Shown here one piece after another: positions 50,177-62,631 of a stretch of 64,000 bases of DNA. The DNA is from Ascarosepion bandense. Lineage: Eukaryota; Mollusca; Cephalopoda; Sepiida; Sepiidae. The notes under the pieces were generated by a model, which searched no databases, was not told where the DNA came from, and saw nothing but the letters and a program-made list of their open reading frames with translations. Location of the stretch: the NCBI GenBank assembly GCA_037127315.1, contig JBBBDQ010000350.1, forward strand, positions 4,071,001-4,135,000, given 5' to 3'. A program made the position numbers and the translations under genes. The stretch's first letter is position 1. Every line of letters begins with the position of its first letter.

Positions 50177-51063
50177 ATTTGTATTTTTCCTTATCACTCT
50201 AAAATCGAATATTTACAAAGGAATGTCTAAGACAAAATCTTCCCATATAGTTCAAGAGATAAGGTGTTGTGGTGATTTTTGTTTTACTTCATGTCCCCAG
50301 TATGAAAAGTCAATATGGTTGATGGTCATAAAGAACCAATGATGCCTCCTCTTCTTACACGTCTTCACATTTTTTGACCTGAAAAACAAGACCAAATCAC
50401 ATTAGCAAAAAAGAAAAGTAGATTTTACAGTCAACATTTAAGGAAAAAATTCTCATGATCAGAATAAACAGGGTAATTATGCTTTCATCTCTGGTCATGA
50501 TTTATTTGCAAAGAGTAGACGGTACATTTTTTAGTTATTTATTATTTTATTTTTTTATGCTTCCTTAGATTCTGAAGTTAATATTTGAAATAACATTTAT
50601 TAGATTTAAGTTATAGGCTACTGTTTAGTCATGATGTAGTTGTAGGTAGCAGAGTAGGAATTTGCTTTTGTGCCTGCATTTGGAAATGATCTCTGAAGCT
50701 TATCTTCTGGGAAAGTAGTTATTACTATTTTCTCCTTTAGGCAAAAATTGTATTATTTTGAGGTCCTTTTACAAGCTGGGAAAATAGTTCCCTGTACCAC
50801 TCCAGTGCATTTTCATTGGTTTTTGAAGTTCCAAGTATGTTTTCAGAATGTTGTGTTATTATTTAAAATATGAAAATAGCACAACACGTGTATATATATA
50901 AATTTACACACCAAAGTGCAAACTTAAAAACTGTTAATGGATGTGCAATAAGCAAAAACTGTTATTTAATTATTTGTATTTTTCCTTATCACTCTAAAAT
51001 CGAATATTTACAAAGGAATGTCTAATCTTCCCATATAGTTCAAGAGATAAGGTGTTGTGGTGA
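50177..51063 (+). repeat. Pair of ~95-bp direct repeats 795 bp apart
   Basis: 50177-50275 and 50972-51063 are identical except that the second lacks AGACAAAAT. Both start ATTTGTATTTTTCCTTATC and end GTGTTGTGGTGA. The sequence between is not repeated. Confidence 0.85.
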
Positions 51064-51224
51064 ACTAATTCATGTGTCTAGTTAGAGAAAATAAATTTAA
51101 ACAAAAACATGAAATATTTGCATGTAAATATTTTAAGTCAAGGGCAGGAATTGGCAGTAATCTCACAGGTTCACCCATGAATTTTAAAGCAAAAATATTT
51201 TTCAAAGGAGAAAGACTTATCTTG

Positions 51225-51290
51225 AGTGTTAGGCTCACAACGTTTCGGCCATTGTACCCTCCAACCTTCTTCAGGTTATGTCATATTTGC
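51225..51290 (+). repeat. F-family fragment
   Basis: ACAACGTTTCGGCCATTGTA followed by CTTCTTCAGGTTATG; matches the inner part of the hairpin at 34358. Confidence 0.55.
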
Positions 51291-51559
51291 TCACCTTATT
51301 TTGAATGAAATCCCTTATTAAATCCACACAAGGAGACTGTTCTCATCCTGCTTCTTATGTTTATGAGATATTTTATCTCAATTCACATCAACCTATTCAC
51401 CTTTGTGTTGCTTGTCTGTTCTGTCTACCGAATCAGAGTAGATTGCTTTTCTACACTACCTAATCCAGGATTAATTTCTAAGCTTTAAATTTGACATATG
51501 TACAAAAAGAGTGAAACTATTTTAAAAGTATCCTTTTTTCCTTAATCAGAATTTTTTTA

Positions 51560-52310
51560 AATTACTGGATCCACTACGGAGGTAGTGCACCGAGCTTCAT
51601 GATTGTGTTATTCTGTCGTATATATATCACAAGCCCCCTTGGTTTTATTCTATAAGGGTTGACGATCACTTTTCGTTCTCCAGACATGATCAGCCGTGCC
51701 TAATTTCAATCTCATTGTGCTTACTAGATTGTTGCTAGTGCTGAAAAAAAGTCTCTTTCTTATAACACTCCAGTAAGTACCTGACACATTCTGCTACCCT
51801 TTACCTTCACAAGAGCTAGACCAGGTTGAAAATAGAATACTGCTGCCATATGTGGACAGGGGATGCCTAGTCTTTACTCTTCAGTCTTGATAGAGTCCAA
51901 AAGCATTTCCACATCCTTGTGGTTGATAAATTATTTTCCACCATACAGCCACTTTTCCCACAGACAGAAAATTGCCAGCATCTTGCTACTCCAGAACTAT
52001 TTCTACAGAAAGTGTTCAAACTTATTACATTTCTTAGTTCTAACCTTCATGGCTATGACCTGTCATGCCATGCTCTTTGTAGCAAACCAACATCATTTCC
52101 TTCATATTCCGTTGGTGAGTTGTAAATTCCACTCGAGCTGCTTCATGAAATGAGGATGCCTTCCTGATCACCACAATTTCAACTTTCTCACTTCTAAGTT
52201 TAACTGTTATTTTCCCCACATATCACCATAAGCTGCACCTCTTGCTATGTAACCCTCTATCTTCGGTGGCTCTTGGGCCTTGTACAAGGTGAACATTATT
52301 GTAAAAACAA
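51560..52310 (+). mobile_element. LINE C-terminal and 3' UTR remnant
   Basis: Frames read DRVQKHFHILVVDKLFST, PLFPQTENCQHLATPELF and HGYDLSCHALC, a decayed version of the ORF2 C-terminus seen at 34738-35061, followed by a 3' end with GGCCTTGTACAAGGTGAACA. Confidence 0.6.
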
Positions 52311-53089
52311 AAATTTCTATTAGTATGTATCTAGGCCTCCATTTATGAAGTTAGCAAGATGTTGTAGGCAGTGAATGATTTTTTTTACATAAGAGGAAGA
52401 TCTGAGGTCCATAGAACATTAGGAGGATATTCAAAAGCAGTTCAACCCTTCTCCTGGTTCAATCACTTCAGAAGAGAACATATCCAGGAACCGTGTGTAT
52501 TCCATCCCATGACATGGTAAGGGATACAAAGGCGGGATTAGCTGGCCACTACAGTAATAGTAAAGGCACATTGGGGAGTGATACTAAAACCAGACATGAC
52601 TTATTAGTATGGAGAGAAAAATGTGGTCATCAACCCTCTATGTAATTAAGTCAAGATAAGACAACTAAAAGAATTTGCAGACATGTTAGGCTCTGAAAAT
52701 CTCCCCAGTAGTCCTAATGTAGACAAAAAGACCATCTGAGAAACAATACTAAAAAATATTTCACCATCTGATTAAAGTGCGATTTTGTGAACTCAATCCC
52801 TTCCTCATCATATATTTTGGGTAAGTGGAAAAAAAATGACACAAAAGTTGAATAAGACTGGTGAGTATTAACTTGTATGAATTTTCTTGTAAATATAGAA
52901 AGCAGAATGAGAACTGGGGATGGAATAAAGTGTTTGATTCAAAATTCTGAAGAGGTTAGCAAACATGAAGAAAGCTGGAGGGTATAACTGGAACATTGTT
53001 CATATAATGGCCAACGTGAGTATACGAGTCTGAAAGGCTTATAATCATGATAATTCCACATCTCATCTGAAAGAAAATTGACAAAAGAT
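52311..53089. other. No gene seen
   Basis: No repeat or coding sense recognised. Confidence 0.4.
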
Positions 53090-53360
53090 TGTGTACCATT
53101 TGTGTCGTTGTACAGCTGATGTCTTCCTTGATTTCATTTGCAGTTGTTATTAATGAATTGTTTCCTGAGGAACCAGCGGAGAGGTTTGAAGGTGTGGCAG
53201 CATTGGTACTGGTGGTGGTATTTGTGGTGGTAGTGGTGATGGCGGTGGTGGTGTTAACTCCAGGTGGTACATTTTTGTGCCCTTCCCCCAATGTTGACCG
53301 TTTTTTGTGCTGCCAACGGATATGACGAATTTTCTGAGATAACGTCTTTGAAAAATGAGA
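53090..53360 (-). CDS. Possible exon of an unknown protein
   Basis: On the minus strand a good acceptor (CTTTTGTTTCAG, complement of 53361-53372) precedes an open stretch of about 90 codons. It begins basic (SQKIRHIRWQHKKRS) and then becomes Thr/Asn/Ser-rich (NTTTAITTTTT). The end is unclear; GTACAC near 53097 is a poor donor. The low-complexity part could be a chance (CCA)n-type repeat. No family recognised. Confidence 0.22.
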
Positions 53361-53438
53361 CTGAAACAAAAGATAAGAAGAAATTTCAATGCAACGGCTT
53401 TTTACAAGAATTCAGGGAAGCATTCTGACAATCAAGTA

Positions 53439-53695
53439 CAATGTAACCCTGATATAAGAGCGTTTTCGGGACCGGATGAAAGTGCTCTTATATCCGGGTT
53501 TGGTCTATTTTATATACATTACCACAGGCTCTAATTTGGGACCAGAGAAAATCTCTCTTATATCCAGGTTATACTGTATACAAATTTATTCTGTAAAGGA
53601 ATAGCTCCAGTCAGGGTTAACAATGAATGTACAGTATGACCAGGATATAAGAGAACTTTTATCCTGTCCCGACAACTCTCTATTATCAGGGTTAC
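53439..53695. mobile_element. MITE with ~60-bp inverted ends
   Basis: TGTAACCCTGATATAAGAG at the left returns inverted at 53640-53690. Each end is itself a hairpin (GATATAAGAG against CTCTTATATCC). About 255 bp, no coding sense; possibly pogo- or piggyBac-derived. Confidence 0.65.
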
Positions 53696-55027
53696 ACATA
53701 ACAAATTTTCTGCCACTACCTTAGCAACTAAAATAGTTATAAGAGAATGGAATGTCTGTACATCATACACCCTTGTGTAAATTAAGTGAAACAACTGCTT
53801 TAGTTTTCTTTCTTTTGCCATCAGTCAGTTTTAGACACACTGGAGTCACAGGGTGTAATAGATTTTACATTTTTTCCTCATATTACATCATTGGCAGTGG
53901 TGTGCAATAATATGGATCTATTTTCAGGGCGTATGATGAAATTTGTTTGGTCTTAAAAAATATTGCATCATCTGTGATTGTATCAGATTTTTAGCATGCT
54001 CAAACTGTCTTGACTGTCGATTAGTTGTCCTATGGTCATTGTCTGTGATGAACATTACTCCAAGGAAGTGTATGAAAATTGTAACTCTAAACAAACACAC
54101 GAGTAAGCATTACAGATACATCATGGATATTACTGGTGTCTGCTTTTCAACTGTCAGTTGAGTCATCGAATAAACAAACTAGATGCGGTCAGTAGAGAAA
54201 AACAATGTCAAGAGATGACATATACCGGATCAAGGAAAGTGAGAAAAATCCTAGGAAAACATTATTCGTTTTGTTTCAGTTAATTTGCTCAAGGGTCTAC
54301 ATATGAGGTGTGGTAAGCTGAAAAATATAGTTCATGCAAGTGTACTGACTAATGAGAAAGCATAAATGACCCATGAAAGTTTCAGTTTACTAACATGTTT
54401 ACTCTTTCAGATAGGCCTGTTTTTCTGATGGAGTCAGTTCAAAGATCAAACAATAAAGGATTGTGCAAAATTTGTCTAAGAAACTCTTTATTAACAGAAA
54501 TGATTACTGCAATCATTTTGATAATGAGTTGCCAATCATTTCAACATTTTCACTATTTCTTGATGTGTAAAGGGCATCCATGGCATTAATTTTCAACATC
54601 TTGATTTTGATAAAATCTCTTGTATCATCTGAACACACGTGCCCCTTCCTTAACATTTGTCTGCAATAGGCTCGTATAATAAAGCAGACATTTGTGAGTT
54701 TTGAGCCACCCAAATGATTTTCAACAGTTATGAAACTGTATTAATGTTATTTATGCTTGAGACAAAGATTAAAACAAAGCTTTCAGATTTCTAACTAAAA
54801 AAATAAGGGTTTTGTATTTAACACATTTAGATTTCTTTTTTAGGGACTTTCAGAGTCAAAAATGGATTCAGCACCCCTAAAAAAAAAAACAACAGGAATG
54901 AAGGTCTAGATCGTAATTTTCAGATAAATGCAAAGAAAGTTATGTCAAAATTTCATGCCCTGGCACACAGTGCCAAAAATGGGTAATATTTAATTAAACG
55001 TATGAAAGGAATTGTGTGCATTTTAAA
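53696..55027. other. No gene seen
   Basis: A minus-strand open stretch of 66 codons (54713-54513) without recognisable domain or start context is the only coding-like signal. Confidence 0.35.
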
Positions 55028-55328
55028 TATATGCACGTAGTGGTGCAGTAGATATCGCCTTGGAGTGACAAATCAGGGTGCCGAGTTCGAATTCCAGTTG
55101 AATTACTTGCATTCACTTAAACACAAATACCCTTGGGAAAGGTATTTATCCGTTTCTTCCCTCCAGTTATGGGTTAAATAATAGGACAGATGGGGTTCTT
55201 GGCTGGCAACCAGTCTACCACAGAAAGCAATGGCAACCTAGTGCAGGATAATTTTCTGCCCAGTCAATCATGTCTCCTTCGAGACATGATCACCCAAAGT
55301 ATGTATCACATATGGCATATAACTGAGA
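55028..55328 (+). mobile_element. OR-type SINE
   Basis: Head GTGGTGCAGTAGATATCGCC and GAGTTCGAATTCC, full body, end ATATGGCATATAACTGAGA. Confidence 0.85.
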
Positions 55329-55339
55329 TAGAGATTTCA

Positions 55340-55615
55340 TTGCAAGCAAGGTGGAAATGCCACTAAGTGGGTTTGCAGGGAGTGAAAGTGAAAGAAAAGA
55401 TTGAGTATAGGGAGAATTGAGGAAAAGACAAAAGATGAAAGGGATTCAAGAAAATAGATGGTGATTGTGGTTGCATTTAAATTTTTGACGATTGCAGGGA
55501 AGCAAGTAAATTAAAGGGGGTTCCACAGGTGGGAAGTGCAAGAAAAGAAACTGTTACAGTAGAAGTGACAGTTGCATTTAACTATTTCAACAGTAAAAAG
55601 GTGGGACCTTGATGC
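55340..55615 (-). mobile_element. LINE 3' fragment
   Basis: Minus-strand copy of the region TCCCACCTTTTTACTG..CACTTCCCACCTGTGGAA seen at 34800-34910, decayed and without the extreme 3' end. Confidence 0.55.
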
Positions 55616-55639
55616 CAGATTGTTCTTTTTTTTTTATAT

Positions 55640-58330
55640 AATCATTTCACCCCCAAGCAAGGCAGCACTGCCACTGATGTGCGGGAGGTTACAGTGAGAA
55701 GAGAGGGGAAATAAAAAAAGAGAACAACAAGAACAAGTTACCAGGGATGTTGAAGAAAGGATAAAGAGAGATAATCAAGGAGACAGAAGACGGCAATTGA
55801 TGTTGCACTTAAATTTTTGGTGTTGGAGATTGTAGCTATCAGGGAAGCAAGTATACAAAAGGAAATACAAGTGAAAAATTACTAGAGTAGAAATGATGGT
55901 TACTTTTGCCTATTTTGATGGTAAAAGGAGGGGACTTAGTTGCCGATCTAGTAATACGAGTAAATTCATGTGATTGGGACATCAGACCAGAAGCTGTGAA
56001 AATATTTACATAAAAAGACAAAAAAGAAGCGACATCTCATTGGTGAGAAAGTGACTGAAGTCAAGCTGCCGAATTGGGATCAATTACATTGCAGATTCTC
56101 TTTTGGATTTTGTCGGGAACCCCGAGATAAATAGCAGAAGTACCTAACCAAATATTTAATGGATAAATGGTGAATTAATAAATATGCAAAATAGATTCTG
56201 ATGAGAAAAGCTTCCTGGCCTGGCACAGTGACCCAACCTTCTTAGCAGTAGATGTAGCTATTGATTCAATATAGTCATTCCGCCTGAGGTTGGCTGAGAG
56301 AGTGAGGCCAAGGAAGTATATTGCTTTCTGGGAGACTAGTGTGATCCGTACTGATGGAAGATAGAAAATTTTCTTTATGGTGGTTAAAGGAGAGCAACTT
56401 CATTTTCAAAACATTAAAATTTATGAGCTATTTCTTGCCCCAATCCATCACAGATTAGAGGTTCTTTCCAAGAGCAGCAGTGTGGTTTACTTTGTCAGTC
56501 TTGGCAGATTTCTTATTGAGAAAATGGTGGTGTCATCTGCATAAATGCCTACTTGGGAACTGATTACATCTGAAGATCAAGAAAAGCATAAGACCTAGGA
56601 TAGAGCCTTGAGGGACATCCGTATTCACATGAAAGGATTTCAAAGCATGCCCATTCAAAACAACCTTCATTAGATGATTTGATAAGAACAATCATCCAGT
56701 TATACCGTAGCCCTGTTGCTTGCGCAGAAAGCCAGCATGCCAAACCCTGTCAAACACTTTCATGGTATCTAGGGCAACATTGAGCTTCGCCATTTGTTTT
56801 TTTATTAAAAGCCTTATATATATATATATATATTCGGTGATGGCCATTACAGAATAGGTTGTGGGATATGAGATGATAAAGCATTTTAGCATTATTAATA
56901 GCCTCAAACACATGCCAAAATGTAGTAAGAGGCTGATAGGGTCAGAGGGCAATCCAGAGTTTTTAAAAACAGGAACTACAGAGGGTGCTTTCCACCAAGC
57001 AGGGAAGCAAAAAGTAGGGGCAATAGTCATAGAGTTTAAAGAGAACAGGAGAAAGTTCAAGGCACATTTTTTTTTTTATTTTCTATGACTGAAATTCTAT
57101 TGTCTCCACTTGATTATGGTAGTCAAGCTTAGAAATAACGTTAATCAGAGGTTATATATACATCACTCAATTGAGCCTCAGTTCTAGGTGGGAAGTTGGG
57201 TGTGGGAACTTCAGACAAGTGTTGAGTTGGAAGAGAATTTGCGAGCAAAGCACTCAACCTTGTCCACTGTGAGGAACTCAAATTTCTTGAATAGAGGAGG
57301 GATCGAGAGTTTGTTGCTTCACACACTTTTTAGCATCATTTAGGATCCACTTGCATCCATTACTAGCAGTGACAAAAAGGCGCCTATTGTAGTCAGGCAT
57401 GTTGCTCCAGTAAAGCTGGAAGAAGTGATTCCTGTGGACAATAGCAGCTGAGAAAGCGGGGTGGGGGGGATAACCAAGGGGATGAATGAGGTTTAAAATG
57501 GAACTTCCTGGCATCAATGGAACAAAAGCATCAATGCTTGCTTTTACCAAATAGGAGACCCTCAGGGGCGCAGTCTTCAACAGGAAGACTAAAAACTCTG
57601 TTCCAAAGGCAATCATGAAGGAAATCATAGAATGACTCTCAGACTGCTCTTTGGTAGCAGTAAGATATTCTGCTGATAGGAGGTTCCTTGGAAGGAGGAG
57701 GAGGAGGAGTGAAAGGAGATATTAATGAAAAATCACAGCATGATCAGGGGTGCCAAGAGGGCAGAGCTGCATGGCATGGCAAGGTTCAGTGATAGAAGTG
57801 AAGCAGAGATCTAGAAGGGAAGTGTGTTCTTCATAGTTATTGGGGAAATGCATGGCGAAATCCACCACTTGCATGACATACTGAGTGATTGAGAAGTTCA
57901 GGGTACGGACGCCAGCAAGATCAGTAACAGTTTTCAGCCACTTGGCATGGTGGACATTGAAGTCATCAAAATCAAATATATTAGCAAACAGGTGAGAAGA
58001 AATGGCCTCTTGAATTCATGCAGTTGGAGCACCAGGGAAAAACACTCATCAGTGCAGTTGCGATGAAAAATATTTGTAAAAAAAGACAGAAAGAATATAC
58101 ATCACGTTGGTGAGAAAGTGACTGAAGTTGAGATGTCAATTCAGGACCAATTACATTGTAGAACCTTCTTTGGATTTTGTCAAAAGCCTCAAGATGAATA
58201 ACAGGAGAAACAGACCAGAAATAGCAGCAGAATGGTAGATTTGTAAATATGCAAGATGGACTCTGATGTGAAACATTTTCTGGGATGACTCACTGTCCCA
58301 ATTTTCCTTGCAACAGATGTAGCTACTGAT
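55640..58330 (-). mobile_element. LINE, long degenerate copy on the minus strand
   Basis: From right to left: endonuclease end (57,990-57,720; SITQYVMQVVDFAMHF, LLDLCFTSI, LGTPDHAV), linker (57,628-57,278; IVHRNHFFQLYW, NRRLFVTASNGCKWILNDAK), RT (57,060-56,692; PAWWKAPSVVPVFKNSG, ALDTMKVFDRVWHAGFL), a C-terminal piece with ATKSPPFTIKI, and a 3' end at 55640 (complement of GCCTTGCTTGGGGGTGAAAT). Same family as 47480-49915. Frame shifts and deletions throughout. Confidence 0.8.
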
Positions 58331-58821
58331 TCATTGTAGCCGCTCCACTTCAAGTCAGTTGAAAACATGAGGCTAAGAAGGTTCAGTTTGTTGTCCCCAC
58401 CACTCCTAGTATAGCATTACATTTTGAAGATTTAAATTGTTTTAATATTTGGGAATTTACATGAGAAAAGGGAGTAAAATTCGTCTTGAGTATTTTTTTT
58501 TGTTAGTCTGAGACAAAGAGAAAAAGCAGATAGAATATCGCATAAAATTGTGTTGACTGAATTTTCTGTTCTGACTATTCTTGATATTAAGTCATTTTTG
58601 AAAAGGAATTTCAAGTAGGCCTGTCTGTTACTTATAAAATTAATTTTAACAAAATTCGAATGAGTTTCGTAGTAAAAAGAGGGAGGAAAGTAAGAAGTTG
58701 TGGGAGGAGTGTTGCCTGCAATCATTACCCACATTACCCAAGAGCGGGGAGACTACCAAGTATGGAAAATAATTTTTTTTTCAAAAACCAAAGACAGTGA
58801 AGACAATAGGTGATGAAACTA
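58331..58821. other. No gene seen
   Basis: Sequence between the LINE and the mariner element; nothing recognised. Confidence 0.4.
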
Positions 58822-60076
58822 CAAGGTAACCAAAAACGTTCTGTCCGTTTTTAAAGGAAAAAAAAAGAAAACGCTTCACAGTATGTGTAACTTATATTTA
58901 GTCTTCGAAGTGTCTCCAGCTGTTCAATTGTTCAATGCCCTTGCGGTAGAACTCGGGGAGGGGGGTTGACACAAAGAAGTCCGTGAGGGCTTTGCACAAG
59001 TCTGCTTCATTGGTGAAGGATTTCTCACGAAGATGATTATCCAGGGAGTGGAAGAGGTGGTAATCAGATGGCCCAAGGTCAGGTGAATAAGGTGGATGGC
59101 ACAAAGTCTCCCACCCAAGTTGCTGTATGGTATCCCTGATCACTCACGCAACATGCAGTCTGGCATTGTTATGGAGGAAAAGTACACCTTTGTGATTCAC
59201 CAGTGCTGGCTCCTTCTGGTGCAATGCCTGTTGCACATGTTTCAATTGCTGTAATTATAGGTCCCCAGTGACCATTTTGCCCATTGGTAGCTGTTCATAA
59301 TGAACCACTTGACGACCTGTCCGCTAGACACAAAGCATAATCTTGCATGGGTGCATAGGCAGTCTTGCAGTGTGAGGGACAGCATCCTGAGGAGACAACC
59401 AATGTTTTGGAATGCTTGGGAGTTTCGTAGAGAACCCACTTTTCATCACTGGTAAGCACTCGATTGAATAAGGATGCAGTACAGTGGCAAGAAAGCAGCG
59501 ATATGTAGGCTGCTACTCGTTGTCCCTTGTGGACCCCCAACAGCGTTTGTGGAACCCACTTGCTCAGTTTGTATGTCTTACCTAGGCGGTGCAGGTGAAA
59601 TCTGTTTCATCGGAGATGTTGAACTGTCTTGCAAATTCACATTAGACTACTGTCCTCTTTAATGGCTGCCTTTAGGACTTCGTCATTCAAGACCTGTGGT
59701 CATCCACTGCGAGGCTCATCATGAAGAGACAAATCTCCTGAATTGAATTTTCAAAATCAATGCCTTGCAGTACGTTCATCCATAGCACTATCCCCAAATG
59801 CTTGACATATGTGGCGACTTGATGCAGCTGCTGATAAGCCCACTTTGAAGTCGTAAAGCAAACAGCCTTGAATGAGATCTCTAGACACTTCCATCCTTCT
59901 CACAGCTGTCCAACTTATAACTCATGGCTGAGCAAGGTGTGCATGTTTTTTATAACATCTGATGTTCTACTTCCGGCTGTCCAAATTTGAAAACAATTGC
60001 TACACGCATTTCGTATATATTTCAACTTCATATAATGACTAATCAAAAAACGGACAGAACTTTTTTGGTTACCTTG
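58822..60076 (-). mobile_element. Full-length mariner (DD34D), inactive
   Basis: 1,255 bp between TA dinucleotides (58820-58821 and 60077-60078) with ~30-bp terminal inverted repeats starting CAAGGTAACCAAAAA at both ends. Length, ends and the transposase on the minus strand are those of a complete mariner. Confidence 0.92.
58898..59894 (-). pseudogene. Mariner DD34D transposase, dead
   Basis: ATG at 59894-59892 starts MEVSRDLIQGCLLYDFKVG; blocks follow: VLTSDEKWVLYETPKHSK, HYELLPMGK, then HNNARLHVA and PPYSPDLGPSDYHLF, ending SWRHFED at 58898. The spacing to the last Asp is 34. The second catalytic Asp (HDNARPH in the family) is Asn here, and several stops and frame shifts are present. Confidence 0.88.
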
Positions 60077-60078
60077 TA

Positions 60079-60639
60079 CCAATTCCCCAACCACCTCATA
60101 CCTCCATACCAGTTTTTGACAGACACTAATAAAAGTGTATGTGTGAAATGAATTAAAAGAGAGATCAGAAACCAGACAGAGAGATCGAACTGAGACTTCG
60201 ATGGGATATCACCCAAGTCTGTATGTGACTAACTGCCTAAACATAACGCCAACATCAGCCTTGAGCTAGACTTACCAAAGTTACCAAAAGCATCTAAACA
60301 AACACCTTTATAAATACAAGCCAACCCTTACCAGTTTAACCAAGTGTCATGTCCGATTTGGAACAATTTAGGTTGACAACCCTGCATGAAACACTAGCTA
60401 ACAAAATTATTGTAAACAATACTCGAGATAAATCAGGATAACTTCTTTTCCTTCATTTTCTCCGAGTATTTATTTTTTTTATTACTGTGTGTCTTCACTC
60501 TATTCAGACTGGCTTGAGGCAAGGATACTGACGACGAATCTTGGCCTGTCTGCAATCAAATTAATCACAACATGGAGGTAGAACAGGCCAGAAGTCAAAG
60601 AGACCAATTCATCGACCAACCAAAGTATTGAACATTTCA
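60079..60639. other. No gene seen
   Basis: Nothing recognised; may include the 5' part of the Penelope-like element. Confidence 0.35.
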
Positions 60640-61640
60640 GAAAACTATCTGGCTTTCAATGAATCAGAGGCTGATACACACAAACCTGATATCAATTTTT
60701 GAAAAAAACTCAAAGCTAAAATTTACATATGAACTTATGGTTGATAGTAAAATCACATCCCTCAATGTTGTAATAGAACTACAATCCATTGTATTAACTA
60801 CTTGCCTATATAGAAAATCAAACAATACAAACTCTTGTTTCTAAACTATGATAACCAATGGCTAGAAAGACATAAAATAAAAGTAATAACAAACTTCTTA
60901 AATAGAGCACATCAAAATTTCTGCCAAAGAATATTTCTAAGCAAACTGAAAAACAAAACAAACACTAGTCAGCAATAATTTTACTAACTATGTCATTGAT
61001 GGACAATTAAATTATTCTTACAGACCAGTAATAAAAATATAATACAACAAAACATAAACATATTTTATTACAACTAGATGCACAATAATTATAAGCAGGA
61101 TGAATTTGTTATGGGGAAAATTATTAAACACCATATTTCTGTTATAAACCCTGAAAAATGTGTAATGTTTAAAATATATTACAGAAAATGGAATATCACT
61201 AAACTTGTTCCTAACCAAAATAAGCCACTGAATTAAAACTAGCAATGACCAATATAGTGTACCAATTTCAATGCCCAGTACAAGACCGTGTTTCTTGTCA
61301 AAAATCAATTACCTATATCAGATATTCTATCACCTCATTATGTAGACATCTTACATGTCATCTGTCAAATCAAAGTGCTATTGAAAAGCATCTATTAACC
61401 CATAATTTACAAGAAAAAATTCCAGTTTTAAATCACATAATCATCAACATCTTACTATTAGAGAAGCCCTATCGAGTAAATGGCATTCCCCTGCAATCAA
61501 TCTGACACTGTTCAAGAATTTTCAAACAGTAAAACTATTATGTAGTACAACACATGCAGAAAGACTATACTGAATACAACACTCTTGAGGATATCTAAAG
61601 TACTGGCTGAATGCACTTGGAACAATAAAAAACTATGAAC
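60640..61640 (+). mobile_element. Penelope-like element, RT end and GIY-YIG region
   Basis: Broken frames: SKLKFTYELMVDSKITSLNV and LSTTCLYRKSNNTNS-type blocks (RT thumb), a linker, then TNIVYQFQCPVQDRVS, ITYIRYSITSLCRHLTCHLS and SAIEKHLLTHN at 61245-61420, the GIY-YIG endonuclease side with its cysteine/histidine pattern. The Gly of YIG is Arg, so the nuclease is dead. Same lineage as 26745-28625. Confidence 0.78.
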
Positions 61641-61748
61641 AATTTTTATATTCTTTAACTCCTAAAAAATGTTAAAAATGGTGGAAAACTTCAATAATAG
61701 AGTGATTAAATTCAATGAAAGGTGCTTAGAAGAAAGATCGCTGCGCAA

Positions 61749-61772
<24 letters not shown>
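61749..61772. repeat. (AT)n microsatellite
   Basis: Short AT tract downstream of the Penelope-like remnant. Confidence 0.9.
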
Positions 61773-61781
<9 letters not shown>

Positions 61782-62027
61782 TGCCATGTAGATATAGAAG
61801 AATTTGAAAGGAGTATCCTGTATATAAAGTGGTAGGATAACTCTAGGAGAAATACACACAAGCTAGGGTTAAATAGGGACTTAGGTGTGTTAAATCTTTA
61901 CAAATATTTCAATAGCTAAAATTTTTTTCAGATATTCCAAGAAATTTTTATTTAAAACAAACAGACTTTCTCTACGGACGTGCCGCATGTTGTGAACAAA
62001 CACACCACGTGATGTAAACACAAAAAA

Positions 62028-62115
62028 ATATTCGAACGCTATCGTGAAATACGTTTCTAATTCAAATTTAAAAATCACTCGTTTCTGATGAAGGACCGAG
62101 GGCGGTCTGAAATAT
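62028..62115 (+). ncRNA. Hammerhead ribozyme-like sequence, type I layout
   Basis: CTGATGA (62085-62091), stem II GGACCG/CGGTCT (62093-62098 with 62103-62108, loop AGGG, 6 pairs with one G-U), then GAAA (62109-62112). Before CTGATGA, CGTTT (62080-62084) pairs with GAACG (62034-62038), and GTGA (62044-62047) with TCAC (62075-62078) extends stem I across an internal loop. The expected cleavage site is after C62033 in TTC. Stem III is short (ATAT/TAT with one bulge). It lies ~0.5 kb after the Penelope GIY-YIG region; Penelope elements are known to carry hammerheads in their terminal repeats. Confidence 0.65.
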
Positions 62116-62631
62116 AAAATACAATAATAAAAATAAACAAATACTGTCCAAAAAAAAAGTACATTTTTAAATTCAAAACTTTTTTTTATTAATATTCTTT
62201 CTTATACATATTAAGACAGTATACGTGGATCATCACTATGTTATATCTATATAAATACATATAGAGCAAATATATGTAAAAATTAAGAGTCATTCGTGTA
62301 AAATCTTCTGTACAATAAAGACGGAAACTGAAGATAGTTCACCTGAAATAAGCCTATACTTCCACTTAACCATGAAATAACATGTCTATATATATATATA
62401 TATATATATATTAGAATAAAACTGTTTTTAGAGGAAAATTTTATCTTGTCCAGGATATGGTAATGGTTATATTTTTTTAAAAGTACACAGTTCAAAAATT
62501 GAAAGTGTAGAGCAAATTAATATCTAAAATAGCTTTAATATCTAAACAGCTTTAAGAAAAATGGTATAACCATCAATTAGCAGAGTAGAATGCTACAGAC
62601 ATTATATGAAACTAGCTAGGCAGTCTCTACC
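62116..62631. other. AT-rich sequence
   Basis: (AT)n at 62388-62411; no coding signal. Confidence 0.5.
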
